From ZC4RG29 sp032907565 (GTDB lineage: Bacteria > Bacteroidota > Bacteroidia > Cytophagales > Cyclobacteriaceae), in NCBI GenBank assembly GCA_032907565.1, contig JAJJPK010000022.1:1-27804 (forward strand): 27,804 nucleotides of DNA, written 5' to 3'. The notes under the pieces are model-generated. The model was not told the DNA's origin, ran no database searches, and saw only the letters and a program-made list of their open reading frames with translations. Shown here piece by piece: positions 1-7,898 of the stretch (positions within the stretch are counted from its first letter, which is position 1; each line of letters begins with the position of its first letter). Position numbers and translations under genes: made by a program.

Positions 1-9
1 GATGATGTC

Positions 10-1134
10 ATGAGCATTGTGTCAATTCTTGCCCTTGTCTTTGCCTTTTTCATAGCAGACGCGCAATCCCTTCCTCCGCGGAACCGAATCCTGAAGGACA
101 TGAGGGTGGCCAACAGTTACTTCATGAAGAAGTGGCCTGACCCGGGCAAACGTATTGTCACCAACCGGGATCGTGCCAGCAACATCTGGACGCGCGGCGT
201 GTACTACGAAGGATTGATGGCCTTGTATTCACTTGACCCGAAGAAAGAATACTACGACTATGCAGTGGCATGGGGGACGTTTCACAAGTGGGACCTTCGC
301 GACGGAGAAACCTATACGCGAAACGCCGATAACCAGTGTGCCGGACAGACGTACATCGACCTTTATTTAGTCGACCGGCAACCTGTCCGAATCGAAAAGA
401 TAAAAGCATCCATCGACAGTATGATGCGGACGAACAAGATTGACGACTGGACCTGGATCGACGCGATACAGATGGCGATGCCCCTGTTTGCACGCCTGGG
501 TGTGCTGTTTAACGACAACCGATATTTCGAACGCATGTACGAAATGTACATGCACACGCGCAATAAGGAGGGAGGAAACGGACTCTTCAATCCGGAAGAC
601 AACCTATGGTGGCGCGATGCAGACTTTGATCCGCCGTACAAGGAGCCCAACGGTGAGGATTGCTATTGGTCGCGGGGCAACGGTTGGGTTATCGCCGCGC
701 TGGCACGGGTACTTGACGTGATACCGGAGGATGCGCCGCATCGCGATCAGTACATCAGCGATTTCAAAGCAATGGCCGAGGCACTCCGCCGCATACAACG
801 CGACGACGGCTTCTGGAACGTCAGCCTACACGATCCTACGCACTTCGGTGGAAAGGAGGCGACAGGCACAGCGCTCTTCGCGTATGCCATGGCCTGGGGC
901 GTAAACAACGGCCTGCTTGACGATGCCGTGTATCGACCCGTTATCGCACGGGCATGGCACGCACTTTCCACTGAATCCCTTCGGCCCAACGGCTTCCTGG
1001 GCTACGTGCAGAGTACGGGAAAGGAGCCTGCCGACGGGCAGCCTGTAACTGTCGACAGCATGCCCGACTTTGAAGACTATGGTTTGGGATGCTTCATGCT
1101 GGCCGGCACTGAAGTGTACAAGATGAAGCGCTAG
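10..1134 (+). CDS. Secreted GH88/GH105-type unsaturated glycuronyl hydrolase
   Basis: This is probably a glycoside hydrolase of the GH88/GH105 group (YteR/YesR-like), which removes unsaturated uronic acid from oligosaccharides made by polysaccharide lyases. The N-terminus (residues 1-19) is hydrophobic and ends in ADAQS, so export to the periplasm is likely. The body has the family's alpha/alpha-barrel signatures: the DNQCAG segment around D107, DDWTWIDAIQMAMP with the probable catalytic Asp at D151, and a WSRGNGWVIAAL segment. At 374 residues it is full length for the family. The reading frame is open to the window edge (three codons before the ATG), so a start further upstream cannot be excluded, but the ATG gives a good signal peptide. 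No lyase, SusCD pair or other polysaccharide-utilisation gene lies downstream; rpe follows. Assignment to GH105 rather than GH88 is less certain than the fold. Confidence 0.82.
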   Translation: MSIVSILALVFAFFIADAQSLPPRNRILKDMRVANSYFMKKWPDPGKRIVTNRDRASNIWTRGVYYEGLMALYSLDPKKEYYDYAVAWGTFHKWDLRDGETYTRNADNQCAGQTYIDLYLVDRQPVRIEKIKASIDSMMRTNKIDDWTWIDAIQMAMPLFARLGVLFNDNRYFERMYEMYMHTRNKEGGNGLFNPEDNLWWRDADFDPPYKEPNGEDCYWSRGNGWVIAALARVLDVIPEDAPHRDQYISDFKAMAEALRRIQRDDGFWNVSLHDPTHFGGKEATGTALFAYAMAWGVNNGLLDDAVYRPVIARAWHALSTESLRPNGFLGYVQSTGKEPADGQPVTVDSMPDFEDYGLGCFMLAGTEVYKMKR

Positions 1135-1188
1135 TGGCTGGCCGCGCAACTGAGCGCATTTTTGCTAAATTGGGGCCTTATTCTCACC

Positions 1189-1839
1189 ATGAAGCCAATC
1201 ATAGCTCCTTCGCTATTAGCGTCCGACTTCGCTAACCTCGAGCGTGAGGTTACAATGATCAATGAAAGCGAAGCCGAATGGATCCATATCGATATCATGG
1301 ACGGCGTGTTCGTACCGAACCTCTCCATGGGGTTGCCCGTTGTGGAAGCGATAAAGCGTCACGCACGAAAGGTGATGGATGTACACCTCATGATCATCGA
1401 CCCCAGCCGGTACATCCACGCGTTTCGGAAGGCCGGCGCCGACATCATTTCCATTCACATCGAAGCGTGCCCGCACCTCAACCGCGATATCCAGGAGATC
1501 AAAGCGTCCGGGGCGAAAGCAGGCGTCGCGATAAACCCGCACACGCCTATATCCCAACTGGAAAACTGTATTGCGGACATCGACGTAGTAAACCTTATGT
1601 CGGTTAATCCGGGCTACGGCGGCCAGGAATTCCTTGACATCACCTATGAGAAGATCAGGCAGACTGCGGAGCTGATAGAGGCGAAGGGATCTTCGGCGCT
1701 CATCGAAATTGATGGCGGCGTTACCCTGGACAACGCCCGGGCTATACTTGCGGCAGGCGCCAATGTGCTTGTAGCAGGGAATACCGTGTTTAGTGATCCT
1801 GATCCGAAGAACGTGATCAGGCAGCTAAGAAAAGCTTAG
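1189..1839 (+). CDS. rpe: Ribulose-phosphate 3-epimerase
   Basis: Cytoplasmic TIM-barrel enzyme interconverting ribulose 5-phosphate and xylulose 5-phosphate in the pentose phosphate pathway. The 216-residue protein matches the usual family length. Visible signatures are IAPSLLASD at the N-terminus, HIDIMDG (H33, D35), MDVHLMI (H66), VNPGYGGQ and EIDGGV (D175). These supply the metal-binding His/Asp/His/Asp set, the two Asp residues being the usual acid/base pair. I chose the ATG at 1189 because the protein then begins exactly at the conserved MKPIIAPS; the frame is open to a TTG at 1162 but those residues are not family-like. It follows the glycuronyl hydrolase by 54 bases on the same strand. 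A hexamer repeat and a weak hairpin follow the stop. Confidence 0.96.
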   Translation: MKPIIAPSLLASDFANLEREVTMINESEAEWIHIDIMDGVFVPNLSMGLPVVEAIKRHARKVMDVHLMIIDPSRYIHAFRKAGADIISIHIEACPHLNRDIQEIKASGAKAGVAINPHTPISQLENCIADIDVVNLMSVNPGYGGQEFLDITYEKIRQTAELIEAKGSSALIEIDGGVTLDNARAILAAGANVLVAGNTVFSDPDPKNVIRQLRKA

Positions 1840-1851
1840 GCCGACACTATG

Positions 1852-1885
1852 GCATCTGCGCCTGCATCTGCATCTGCATCTGCAA
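1852..1885. repeat. Degenerate GCATCT hexamer tract after rpe
   Basis: Five hexamer units of GCATCT type (one altered to GCGCCT), plus a partial unit, lie 12 bases after the rpe stop and run into a T tract. A similar tract occurs at 18391-18414. No coding role is apparent. Confidence 0.75.
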
Positions 1886-1926
1886 CTTTTTCATGGGCGG
1901 AGCCGTGAACTTTAATGACTGAAGTA

Positions 1927-1966
1927 CAAAACCCCCGATGCGGCTAAAAAACAGGCAGGGTTTTTG
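1927..1966 (+). terminator. Possible weak terminator hairpin after rpe
   Basis: AAAACCC (1928-1934) can pair with GGGTTTT (1958-1964), giving a 7-bp stem with a loop of about 23 bases, followed by a T-rich segment up to 1975. The loop is long and the stem partly A/T, so the call is weak. The same segment lies directly before the LpoB-like gene and may instead be part of its promoter. Confidence 0.3.
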
Positions 1967-1993
1967 GTAATTTTTCAAAAAAACGTCAAACCG

Positions 1994-2569
1994 ATGCTTA
2001 GCCGAACACTTTTACTGTTAACGACCCTTGCCATCGTGTCATGTTCCCGGACCGTGACCCGCGTATCGCCCGACACCCAGATTGACCTCAGCGGACGTTG
2101 GAATGACACCGACTCGCGCAAGGTTGCCGACCAGATGATCTACGACCTTTTCAACTCGTCCGACTTCAAGGAGTACGCCCGTGAGAAAAACCGGAAGCCC
2201 GTGATTATCGTGGGCAACATCCTTAACCGTACGTCGGAACACATCGATGCCGACAACTACATCCGCAGGTTTGAAGTGGTGATCCACAACTCCAAGGTGG
2301 CCGACCTGGTGGAGTCATCGGAATTCCGCGACGCGCTCAGACGCGAGCGTGCCGAGCAGCAGGACTTTGCTGACCCCGCCACGGTCAAGCAGTTCGGAAA
2401 GGAACTTGGCGCGGATCTGATGTTGTTCGGTGAAATGACTTCAGAGATTGACGACTACGGCAACCGGCGCGTAGTGAACTACATCACTACACTATTCCTC
2501 ACCGATATCGAAACCAACCGACGGGTCTGGTACGGACAGCACGAGATCAAGAAACTGATCCGGAACTGA
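1994..2569 (+). CDS. LpoB-like lipoprotein (penicillin-binding-protein activator family)
   Basis: Predicted lipoprotein of 191 residues. From the ATG at 1994 it starts MLSRTLLLLTTLAIVSC, a lipoprotein signal with the lipidated Cys at residue 17. An in-frame TTG at 1964 would add ten residues before the signal and is less likely. The body resembles the LpoB/FlgO-like fold: RKVADQMIYDLF, then KPVIIVGNILNRTSEHID, then FGKELGADLMLFGEMTSEI and a closing strand with YITTLFLTDIETNRRVWYGQ. In enterobacteria LpoB is an outer-membrane lipoprotein that stimulates the peptidoglycan synthase PBP1b; whether this homologue has that partner is unknown. Its stop is 13 bases from the next gene, so the two almost certainly share an mRNA. 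No acidic surface-export signal follows the Cys, which fits a periplasm-facing position. Confidence 0.82.
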   Translation: MLSRTLLLLTTLAIVSCSRTVTRVSPDTQIDLSGRWNDTDSRKVADQMIYDLFNSSDFKEYAREKNRKPVIIVGNILNRTSEHIDADNYIRRFEVVIHNSKVADLVESSEFRDALRRERAEQQDFADPATVKQFGKELGADLMLFGEMTSEIDDYGNRRVVNYITTLFLTDIETNRRVWYGQHEIKKLIRN

Positions 2570-2582
2570 AAACCTTCCGAAT

Positions 2583-3989
2583 ATGGCCCGCATAGGACCC
2601 ACCTTGCTTATGGCAGGAACGTTGGCCTTAGCCGGCGCATGCGCGACCTATTACCACACTCAGGCCGACTTCAATCGTGAATTCGAGCGAGGCGACCTCG
2701 ACCGTGCCTTGCAGGCGTTGCAGCGTCGGGATAAGGAACACGGAAGAAATAAATTCCTCTACCTCGTCAACAACGGCCTTGTTTTGTCCGTCATGGGGAA
2801 ATATCGCGAGAGTAACGAATACTTCGAGAAGGCATACCTGTTTGGCGAAGACTATCACAAGAATTACATCAACGAGGTGGCGTCTTACTGGACCAATCCG
2901 ATGGTGACTGTTTATAGGGGTGAAGATCATGAGCATCTGATGGTTCTTTACTATAAGGCGCTCAATTTTCTCAAAATGGAGAAGTATGAGCAGGCACTGG
3001 TGGAATGCCGCCGGCTCAACCTCAGGCTACAGGAACTGAGCGATAAATACCGTTCGCCGGAAAAGTATCGGCGCGATGCCTTTGTCCACGCATTGATGGG
3101 TATTATTTATCAGGCCATGAAGGACTACAATAACGCTTTCATCGCCTATCGGAATGCCCTGGAAATCTATGAGGACGATTACGCCAGACTTTTTTCTGTG
3201 TATGCGCCACAGCAACTGCAATACGATTTGCTTAACACGGCATGGTGGACGGGACTCTATGAAGAGTTTGAATTTTACCGGGACAAGTTCGGGTTGGAAG
3301 ACTACATGCCGCAGAAGCCCGAAGCAGAACTCGTATTCTTCTGGCACAATGGGCTTAGCCCGGTGAAAGAGGAGTGGAGCATCAACTTCGCCATCCATAC
3401 CCGACAGGGAAACCAGGTAATATTCGTGAATGAAGGGATGGGACTTGACTTCGCGTTTACGCTGGAGAGTGACGACGACCGCTCGCGCCTTTCGGGGCTT
3501 AGCATCTATCGTGTAGCGTTTCCCCGTTACCGCGAGCGACCTGTATACTACCGCGGCGCCCATATCGTATCGGATGGTGAGCGATATCCGCTGGAGCGTG
3601 CTGAAGACCTCAACCGCATTGCGATCCATAGCTTGCGGGAACGTATGATGCTCGAATTCAGCAAAGGTCTACTTAGGGCTGCGCTGAAAAAGGCGACGGA
3701 AATGAGCGTCAGGAAGGAAGATGCCACGCTGGGTGCACTCATTGGCGTCGTCAACGCCATAACCGAGCATGCCGACACGCGCAACTGGCAAACACTGCCT
3801 CACACCATTTCCTATGCCCGAGTCCCACTGAAGGAGGGTCAAAATACCATCGATTTCGTGCTTTACGAGCCTGGGGGTGGCGAGTATCCCCATACGTTCA
3901 CGTACCGAGCAGCCCGCGATCAGACACTATTTCACACCTTTTCGTCGTTGGAATCCATGGATTCACCGTACAAACCCGCATGGGAATGA
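2583..3989 (+). CDS. COG3014-type TPR lipoprotein
   Basis: A 468-residue exported protein. The N-terminus (MARIGPTLLMAGTLALAGAC) is a plausible lipoprotein signal with Cys at residue 20; the lipobox is slightly weak because residue -3 is Ala. Residues 30 to about 215 are helical repeats of TPR type (DLDRALQALQRRDKEHGRNKFLYLVNNG; YRESNEYFEKAYLFGEDY; YNNAFIAYRNALEIYEDDY). The second half is beta-rich (VIFVNEGMGLDFAFTL; PVYYRGAHIVSDGERYPLERAEDLNRIA), with an amphipathic segment near 350-400. The architecture matches the uncharacterised COG3014 family, which I recall being found beside LpoB-like (COG3417) lipoproteins. The 13-base spacing supports joint action, probably at the outer membrane or in peptidoglycan synthesis control; this role is inferred only from context. 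Confidence 0.75.
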   Translation: MARIGPTLLMAGTLALAGACATYYHTQADFNREFERGDLDRALQALQRRDKEHGRNKFLYLVNNGLVLSVMGKYRESNEYFEKAYLFGEDYHKNYINEVASYWTNPMVTVYRGEDHEHLMVLYYKALNFLKMEKYEQALVECRRLNLRLQELSDKYRSPEKYRRDAFVHALMGIIYQAMKDYNNAFIAYRNALEIYEDDYARLFSVYAPQQLQYDLLNTAWWTGLYEEFEFYRDKFGLEDYMPQKPEAELVFFWHNGLSPVKEEWSINFAIHTRQGNQVIFVNEGMGLDFAFTLESDDDRSRLSGLSIYRVAFPRYRERPVYYRGAHIVSDGERYPLERAEDLNRIAIHSLRERMMLEFSKGLLRAALKKATEMSVRKEDATLGALIGVVNAITEHADTRNWQTLPHTISYARVPLKEGQNTIDFVLYEPGGGEYPHTFTYRAARDQTLFHTFSSLESMDSPYKPAWE

Positions 3990-4097
3990 GCTTTGCCCTA
4001 TGTGGGGCCATGTATGGTTTACCCTCAGGATGCACTAGGACGAAATTGGGTTATAGCGTATTTTTACTCGTTTAATTTGCAGATACTGAGTCGTTTA

Positions 4098-4126
4098 TAT
4101 TTTTTGACCGCAGGCGGTTATTTTTG
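4098..4126 (+). promoter_or_regulatory. Candidate Bacteroidota-type promoter for the outer-membrane protein gene
   Basis: TATTTTTG at 4119-4126 is an exact match to the Bacteroidota -7 consensus TAnnTTTG. A near match (TATTTTTTG) lies at 4098-4106, with TTTG at 4076-4079 eighteen bases before it as a possible -33 box. If the exact box is used, transcription would begin near 4133, only about 16 bases before the proposed CTG start at 4149. No -33 TTG sits at ideal distance from the exact box, so it is uncertain which of the two acts. Confidence 0.4.
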
Positions 4127-4148
4127 GACATTTTAAACCGGCACACAA

Positions 4149-5177
4149 CTGAAATTCAGGGTCACATGGATATGCCTTTCAATCTGCCTCATGGGCGGCG
4201 GTCATGCTTTGGCCCAATACGAAAATGAGCGGGACGCGACGATACCCCTGGAGTACTTTTACATCAAGCGCACAGGCCCATCGTTATTCAGGACCCTGCT
4301 TTCAAAGGTTACGTTTGGTGTGAGCACAGGGTACGGTGTCACGGCGTTCAACCACGACCTTTCGGGGTATGGCGTCGCTCAGAATCCGAATGTTGCACCC
4401 GTCATCTTCAGCGGAACGCAAGTGGGTGCCGGGTATTCGAATTGGTTCAACCGCGCAGTCACTTCAACAAACACCGTGACAGGCCAGACATTTCTCGTGA
4501 ACTCGGATACAACGAGCCTGGGCTTCCGCAGTCGGGCAGGCAGCATTCCACTGCGGCTAACCCTTCACTTCGAGTTCGACCGGTACCGGATCGGCGGGGG
4601 ATATTCTGTCGAATTCATGAAGATCGGCGACTTCAAGCCTACCAATTACAGCGATGATATCAGGTCGTTTGAACCCGAGGATCCTTCCGTCATGCTTCAG
4701 AAGTATTTTGTCATGCTGGGAGGGGCGGTGTATCGCTATTACGACTATGTACTTGTGGTTGACTTCAACTTCGGTGGGTACAACCCCGGAAGCAGCTTTG
4801 ACAAGAGCGTGATCAAGAAGGGACTTTATATGAATTTCGGCGCTCAAATCGAAAAGGAGATGTCGGAATACTTCCGACTTTTTGTACGGCCCTCGTACGA
4901 ATTGAAAAGCTTTAAGCTTAATGTGCCGGAGTCTGCTGCCATCACGCACAAGTTCAATGCATTCTATGTCAACGTTGGATTTACTTACAGGCTGCCCGAG
5001 TTAAGACGGTGTGTCTTTCGGCAGTGTCGGGCGCAGCTCAACCATGTCCACGGCAACAAGGAGTACCGCAGCCGGGTCCATCCGTTCTACAAAAAACAGA
5101 ATCCACACTACGGGGAAAACTACCCCACGTTGTTGAAATACAAGGGGTCGAATAAGCGAAAACTTAACCCCTATTGA
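4149..5177 (+). CDS. Outer-membrane beta-barrel protein, probable CTG start
   Basis: Predicted 342-residue outer-membrane barrel. The first in-frame ATG (4191) begins inside the signal peptide (MGGGHALAQ). Reading back from it gives KFRVTWICLSICL after a CTG codon at 4149, with a stop at 4134, so initiation at CTG restores a complete signal peptide with an ALA-Q cleavage site (residues 20-23). The mature part has alternating aromatic/hydrophobic strands typical of barrels (VTFGVSTGYGVTAF; RLTLHFEFDRYRIGGGYSVEFMKI; YYDYVLVVDFNFGGY; LYMNFGAQIE; FYVNVGFTYRL). The last strand ends near residue 286. A basic tail with two Cys (CVFRQC), a His/Tyr-rich stretch and a terminal KRKLNPY follows, so the protein does not end on a barrel strand. 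Ligand and role are unknown. It is 159 bases downstream of the COG3014 gene and probably has its own promoter. Confidence 0.78.
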   Translation: MKFRVTWICLSICLMGGGHALAQYENERDATIPLEYFYIKRTGPSLFRTLLSKVTFGVSTGYGVTAFNHDLSGYGVAQNPNVAPVIFSGTQVGAGYSNWFNRAVTSTNTVTGQTFLVNSDTTSLGFRSRAGSIPLRLTLHFEFDRYRIGGGYSVEFMKIGDFKPTNYSDDIRSFEPEDPSVMLQKYFVMLGGAVYRYYDYVLVVDFNFGGYNPGSSFDKSVIKKGLYMNFGAQIEKEMSEYFRLFVRPSYELKSFKLNVPESAAITHKFNAFYVNVGFTYRLPELRRCVFRQCRAQLNHVHGNKEYRSRVHPFYKKQNPHYGENYPTLLKYKGSNKRKLNPY

Positions 5178-5336
5178 CGCGCTTTTCAGGGTCGTTTCAG
5201 GGCTCTTTTCGGGGCGGGTTTTAAGGGCCAAATATTTGCCGGTTTTCGGCCTTTCTGGTGCGATTTTCGCCATTCTTTTGGTATCTTGCGGGGCCTTTTC
5301 GCAGGGCCCAAAACGTGCCAAAAAACCACACATTAA

Positions 5337-7859
5337 ATGGCTGAAAACACCGGAGGCCAGACCCCTGGCCGGCAGAGCATAATCCCTATCAATATTGAAG
5401 ATGAAATGAGGGGTGCCTACATCGATTATTCGATGTCGGTCATCATTTCACGCGCCCTTCCCGACGTCCGCGACGGCTTGAAGCCGGTGCACCGACGCGT
5501 GCTCTACGGCATGCTCGAATTGGGGGTCAATTACAACAAGCCCTACAAGAAATCTGCCCGTATCGTAGTGGAGGTGCTCGGTAAGTACCATCCCCATGGC
5601 GACAAGTCGGTATACGATACGATGGTGCGTATGGCCCAGGATTGGTCATTGCGTTATACACTCGTAGACGGTCAGGGCAATTTCGGCTCCATCGACGGCG
5701 ACGAGCCTGCGGCCATGCGTTACACGGAAGCCCGGCTGCGACGCATTGCCGAGGAGATGTTGTCGGACATCAATAAGGATACGGTCGACTTTCAACCCAA
5801 CTTTGACGATTCACTGAAAGAGCCGACGGTATTACCCGGAAAGCTTCCCAACCTGCTAGTAAACGGTTCCTCCGGGATTGCCGTGGGCATGGCCACAAAC
5901 ATGGCGCCCCACAACCTGCGGGAGGTGGTGGACGGCATTACAGCCTACATTGATAACAACGACATCACCATTGCCGAGCTCATGGAATACATCGCTGCCC
6001 CGGATTTTCCGACGGGTGGTATCATTTACGGCGTTCAGGGCGTACGCGAAGCCTACCTTACCGGGCGTGGGCGGATCGTCGTGCGCGGGCGGGCAGAGAT
6101 CGTGACCAGCGCCAGCGGTCGGGAACAGATCGTCGTTACGGAGATTCCCTACCAGGTGAACAAGGCCCAGATGATCGAGAAGACGGCGGCCCTGGTAAAC
6201 GACAAGGTTATCGAAGGCATTTCGGACATTCGAGACGAGTCCGACCGGGAGGGGTTCCGCATCGTGTACGATCTCAAGAAGGACGCGATAGGTAACATCG
6301 TACTGAACAACCTTTACAAGTACACAGCGCTGCAGTCGTCCTTCAGCGTCAATAACGTGGCGCTGGTCAAGGGCAGGCCGCTGACCCTTAACCTGAAGGA
6401 TCTTATCAAGTATTTCGTCGACCACCGCCATGACGTGGTCGTAAGGCGTACCAAGTTCGAGCTGGCGGAAGCGGAACGGCGGGCACATATCCTGGAAGGA
6501 TATCTCATTGCGCTCGACAACCTCGACGAAGTAATCGCCCTGATTCGCGGTTCTGCCGATCCTGACACGGCCCGTACCGGTCTCATAGAGCGTTTTGGCC
6601 TTTCGGAAATCCAGGCCAAGGCCATACTCGACATGCGCTTGCAGCGCCTGACCGGGCTCGAGCGCGAAAAAATTCAGCAGGAATACAAGGAGGTACAAGA
6701 GCTCATCGCCCGGCTCAGAGACATCCTGGCGAATGAACCCCTGCGAATGCAGATCATCAAGGACGAATTGAAAGAGCTCCGCGACCGCTACGGTGATGAC
6801 CGTAGGACTGAAGTAGTCCCGCGCGAAGACGACATTACCCCGGAGGATATGATCCCCAACGAGGAAATGGTGATCACGATATCCAACCAGGGGTATATCA
6901 AACGCACCTTGCTTGCCGACTATCGCACCCAGGGACGTGGTGGCGTGGGGTCCCGGGGCGTATCCACCAAGGAAGACGACTTTACAGAGCACCTGTTCAT
7001 CGCGTTGGCACACAACTATCTGCTTATTTTCACCGATCTGGGGAAGGTGTTCTGGAAGAAAGTGTACGAGATTCCTGAGGGCTCCAAGACATCCAAGGGC
7101 AGGGCGATTCAAAACCTCATCAGCATTGAGCCGGGCGATCGGGTCCGGGCTGTCATCAACGTGAAAGACCTTGACGACAAGGAATACGTGAACAACAACT
7201 ACGTTGTGCTGTGCACCGAGAAGGGCATCATCAAGAAGACGACGCTCGAGGCCTTCTCCCGGCCGCGGGCCGGTGGAATTACCGCCATCAGCATCCATGA
7301 GGGCGATAGACTCATAAATGCCTCATTAACAAACGGTAATAACCACATTGTTATAGCAAAAAGTGAAGGGAAGGCCGTTCATTTTCACGAATCCGAGGTG
7401 CGTCCCATGGGGCGTACGGCCGCTGGGGTTAGGGGGGTTACGCTGGATTCGCCGAACGACAAAGTGATAGGCATGGTTTGTATAACAAGGGAAGACGCTA
7501 ACTTGCTGGTCGTTTCCGAGAACGGTTACGGCAAGCGATCGCATATAAGCGACTATCGCATCACGCGCCGGGGCGGCAAGGGGGTCAAGACCATCAACAT
7601 TACGCCGAAAACTGGCAAGCTTGTTGCGATCAAGGAGGTGGTTGACGATGACGAGCTGATGATCATCAACCGTTCCGGGATCACAATCCGGATCAAGGTG
7701 AGCGAATTGCGGATTATGGGCCGCGCCACGCAGGGGGTCAGGCTGATAAAACTTTCGGACGACGATGTTATTTCGTCTGTCGGAAGGATCCAGCGATTCG
7801 AGGAAAATGGCGCCAATGGTGCCAAAGAAAATTCTCGCGACAACGGCGCGGGAGCGTAA
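5337..7859 (+). CDS. gyrA: DNA gyrase subunit A
   Basis: The 840-residue breakage-reunion subunit of the type II topoisomerase that introduces negative supercoils. The N-terminal catalytic region has RALPDVRDGLKPVHRRVLYGM, GKYHPHGD, and AAMRYTEARL with active-site Tyr at residue 129. A coiled-coil/tower region (about 340-490) and a C-terminal six-bladed pinwheel follow. RRGGKG at residues 744-749 is the GyrA box; its first residue is Thr-Arg rather than the usual Gln, but the box still favours gyrase over topoisomerase IV (ParC). The position equivalent to E. coli Ser83 is Lys90 (codon AAG), followed by Ser91, while the Asp87 equivalent is retained as Asp94. The C-terminus ends in a short Asn/Gly/Ala-rich tail. 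The start ATG is clear, and a TPR gene follows after 39 bases. Confidence 0.97.
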   Translation: MAENTGGQTPGRQSIIPINIEDEMRGAYIDYSMSVIISRALPDVRDGLKPVHRRVLYGMLELGVNYNKPYKKSARIVVEVLGKYHPHGDKSVYDTMVRMAQDWSLRYTLVDGQGNFGSIDGDEPAAMRYTEARLRRIAEEMLSDINKDTVDFQPNFDDSLKEPTVLPGKLPNLLVNGSSGIAVGMATNMAPHNLREVVDGITAYIDNNDITIAELMEYIAAPDFPTGGIIYGVQGVREAYLTGRGRIVVRGRAEIVTSASGREQIVVTEIPYQVNKAQMIEKTAALVNDKVIEGISDIRDESDREGFRIVYDLKKDAIGNIVLNNLYKYTALQSSFSVNNVALVKGRPLTLNLKDLIKYFVDHRHDVVVRRTKFELAEAERRAHILEGYLIALDNLDEVIALIRGSADPDTARTGLIERFGLSEIQAKAILDMRLQRLTGLEREKIQQEYKEVQELIARLRDILANEPLRMQIIKDELKELRDRYGDDRRTEVVPREDDITPEDMIPNEEMVITISNQGYIKRTLLADYRTQGRGGVGSRGVSTKEDDFTEHLFIALAHNYLLIFTDLGKVFWKKVYEIPEGSKTSKGRAIQNLISIEPGDRVRAVINVKDLDDKEYVNNNYVVLCTEKGIIKKTTLEAFSRPRAGGITAISIHEGDRLINASLTNGNNHIVIAKSEGKAVHFHESEVRPMGRTAAGVRGVTLDSPNDKVIGMVCITREDANLLVVSENGYGKRSHISDYRITRRGGKGVKTINITPKTGKLVAIKEVVDDDELMIINRSGITIRIKVSELRIMGRATQGVRLIKLSDDDVISSVGRIQRFEENGANGAKENSRDNGAGA

Positions 7860-7898
7860 TTAGAGCTAAATTTAAACCCTATATTACTTAAACAACCT

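Noticed and set aside
5856..7298. 480-codon open frame on the minus strand opposite gyrA
   Set aside because: It lies wholly within gyrA, has no recognisable domain, and is a codon-bias shadow of the real gene.
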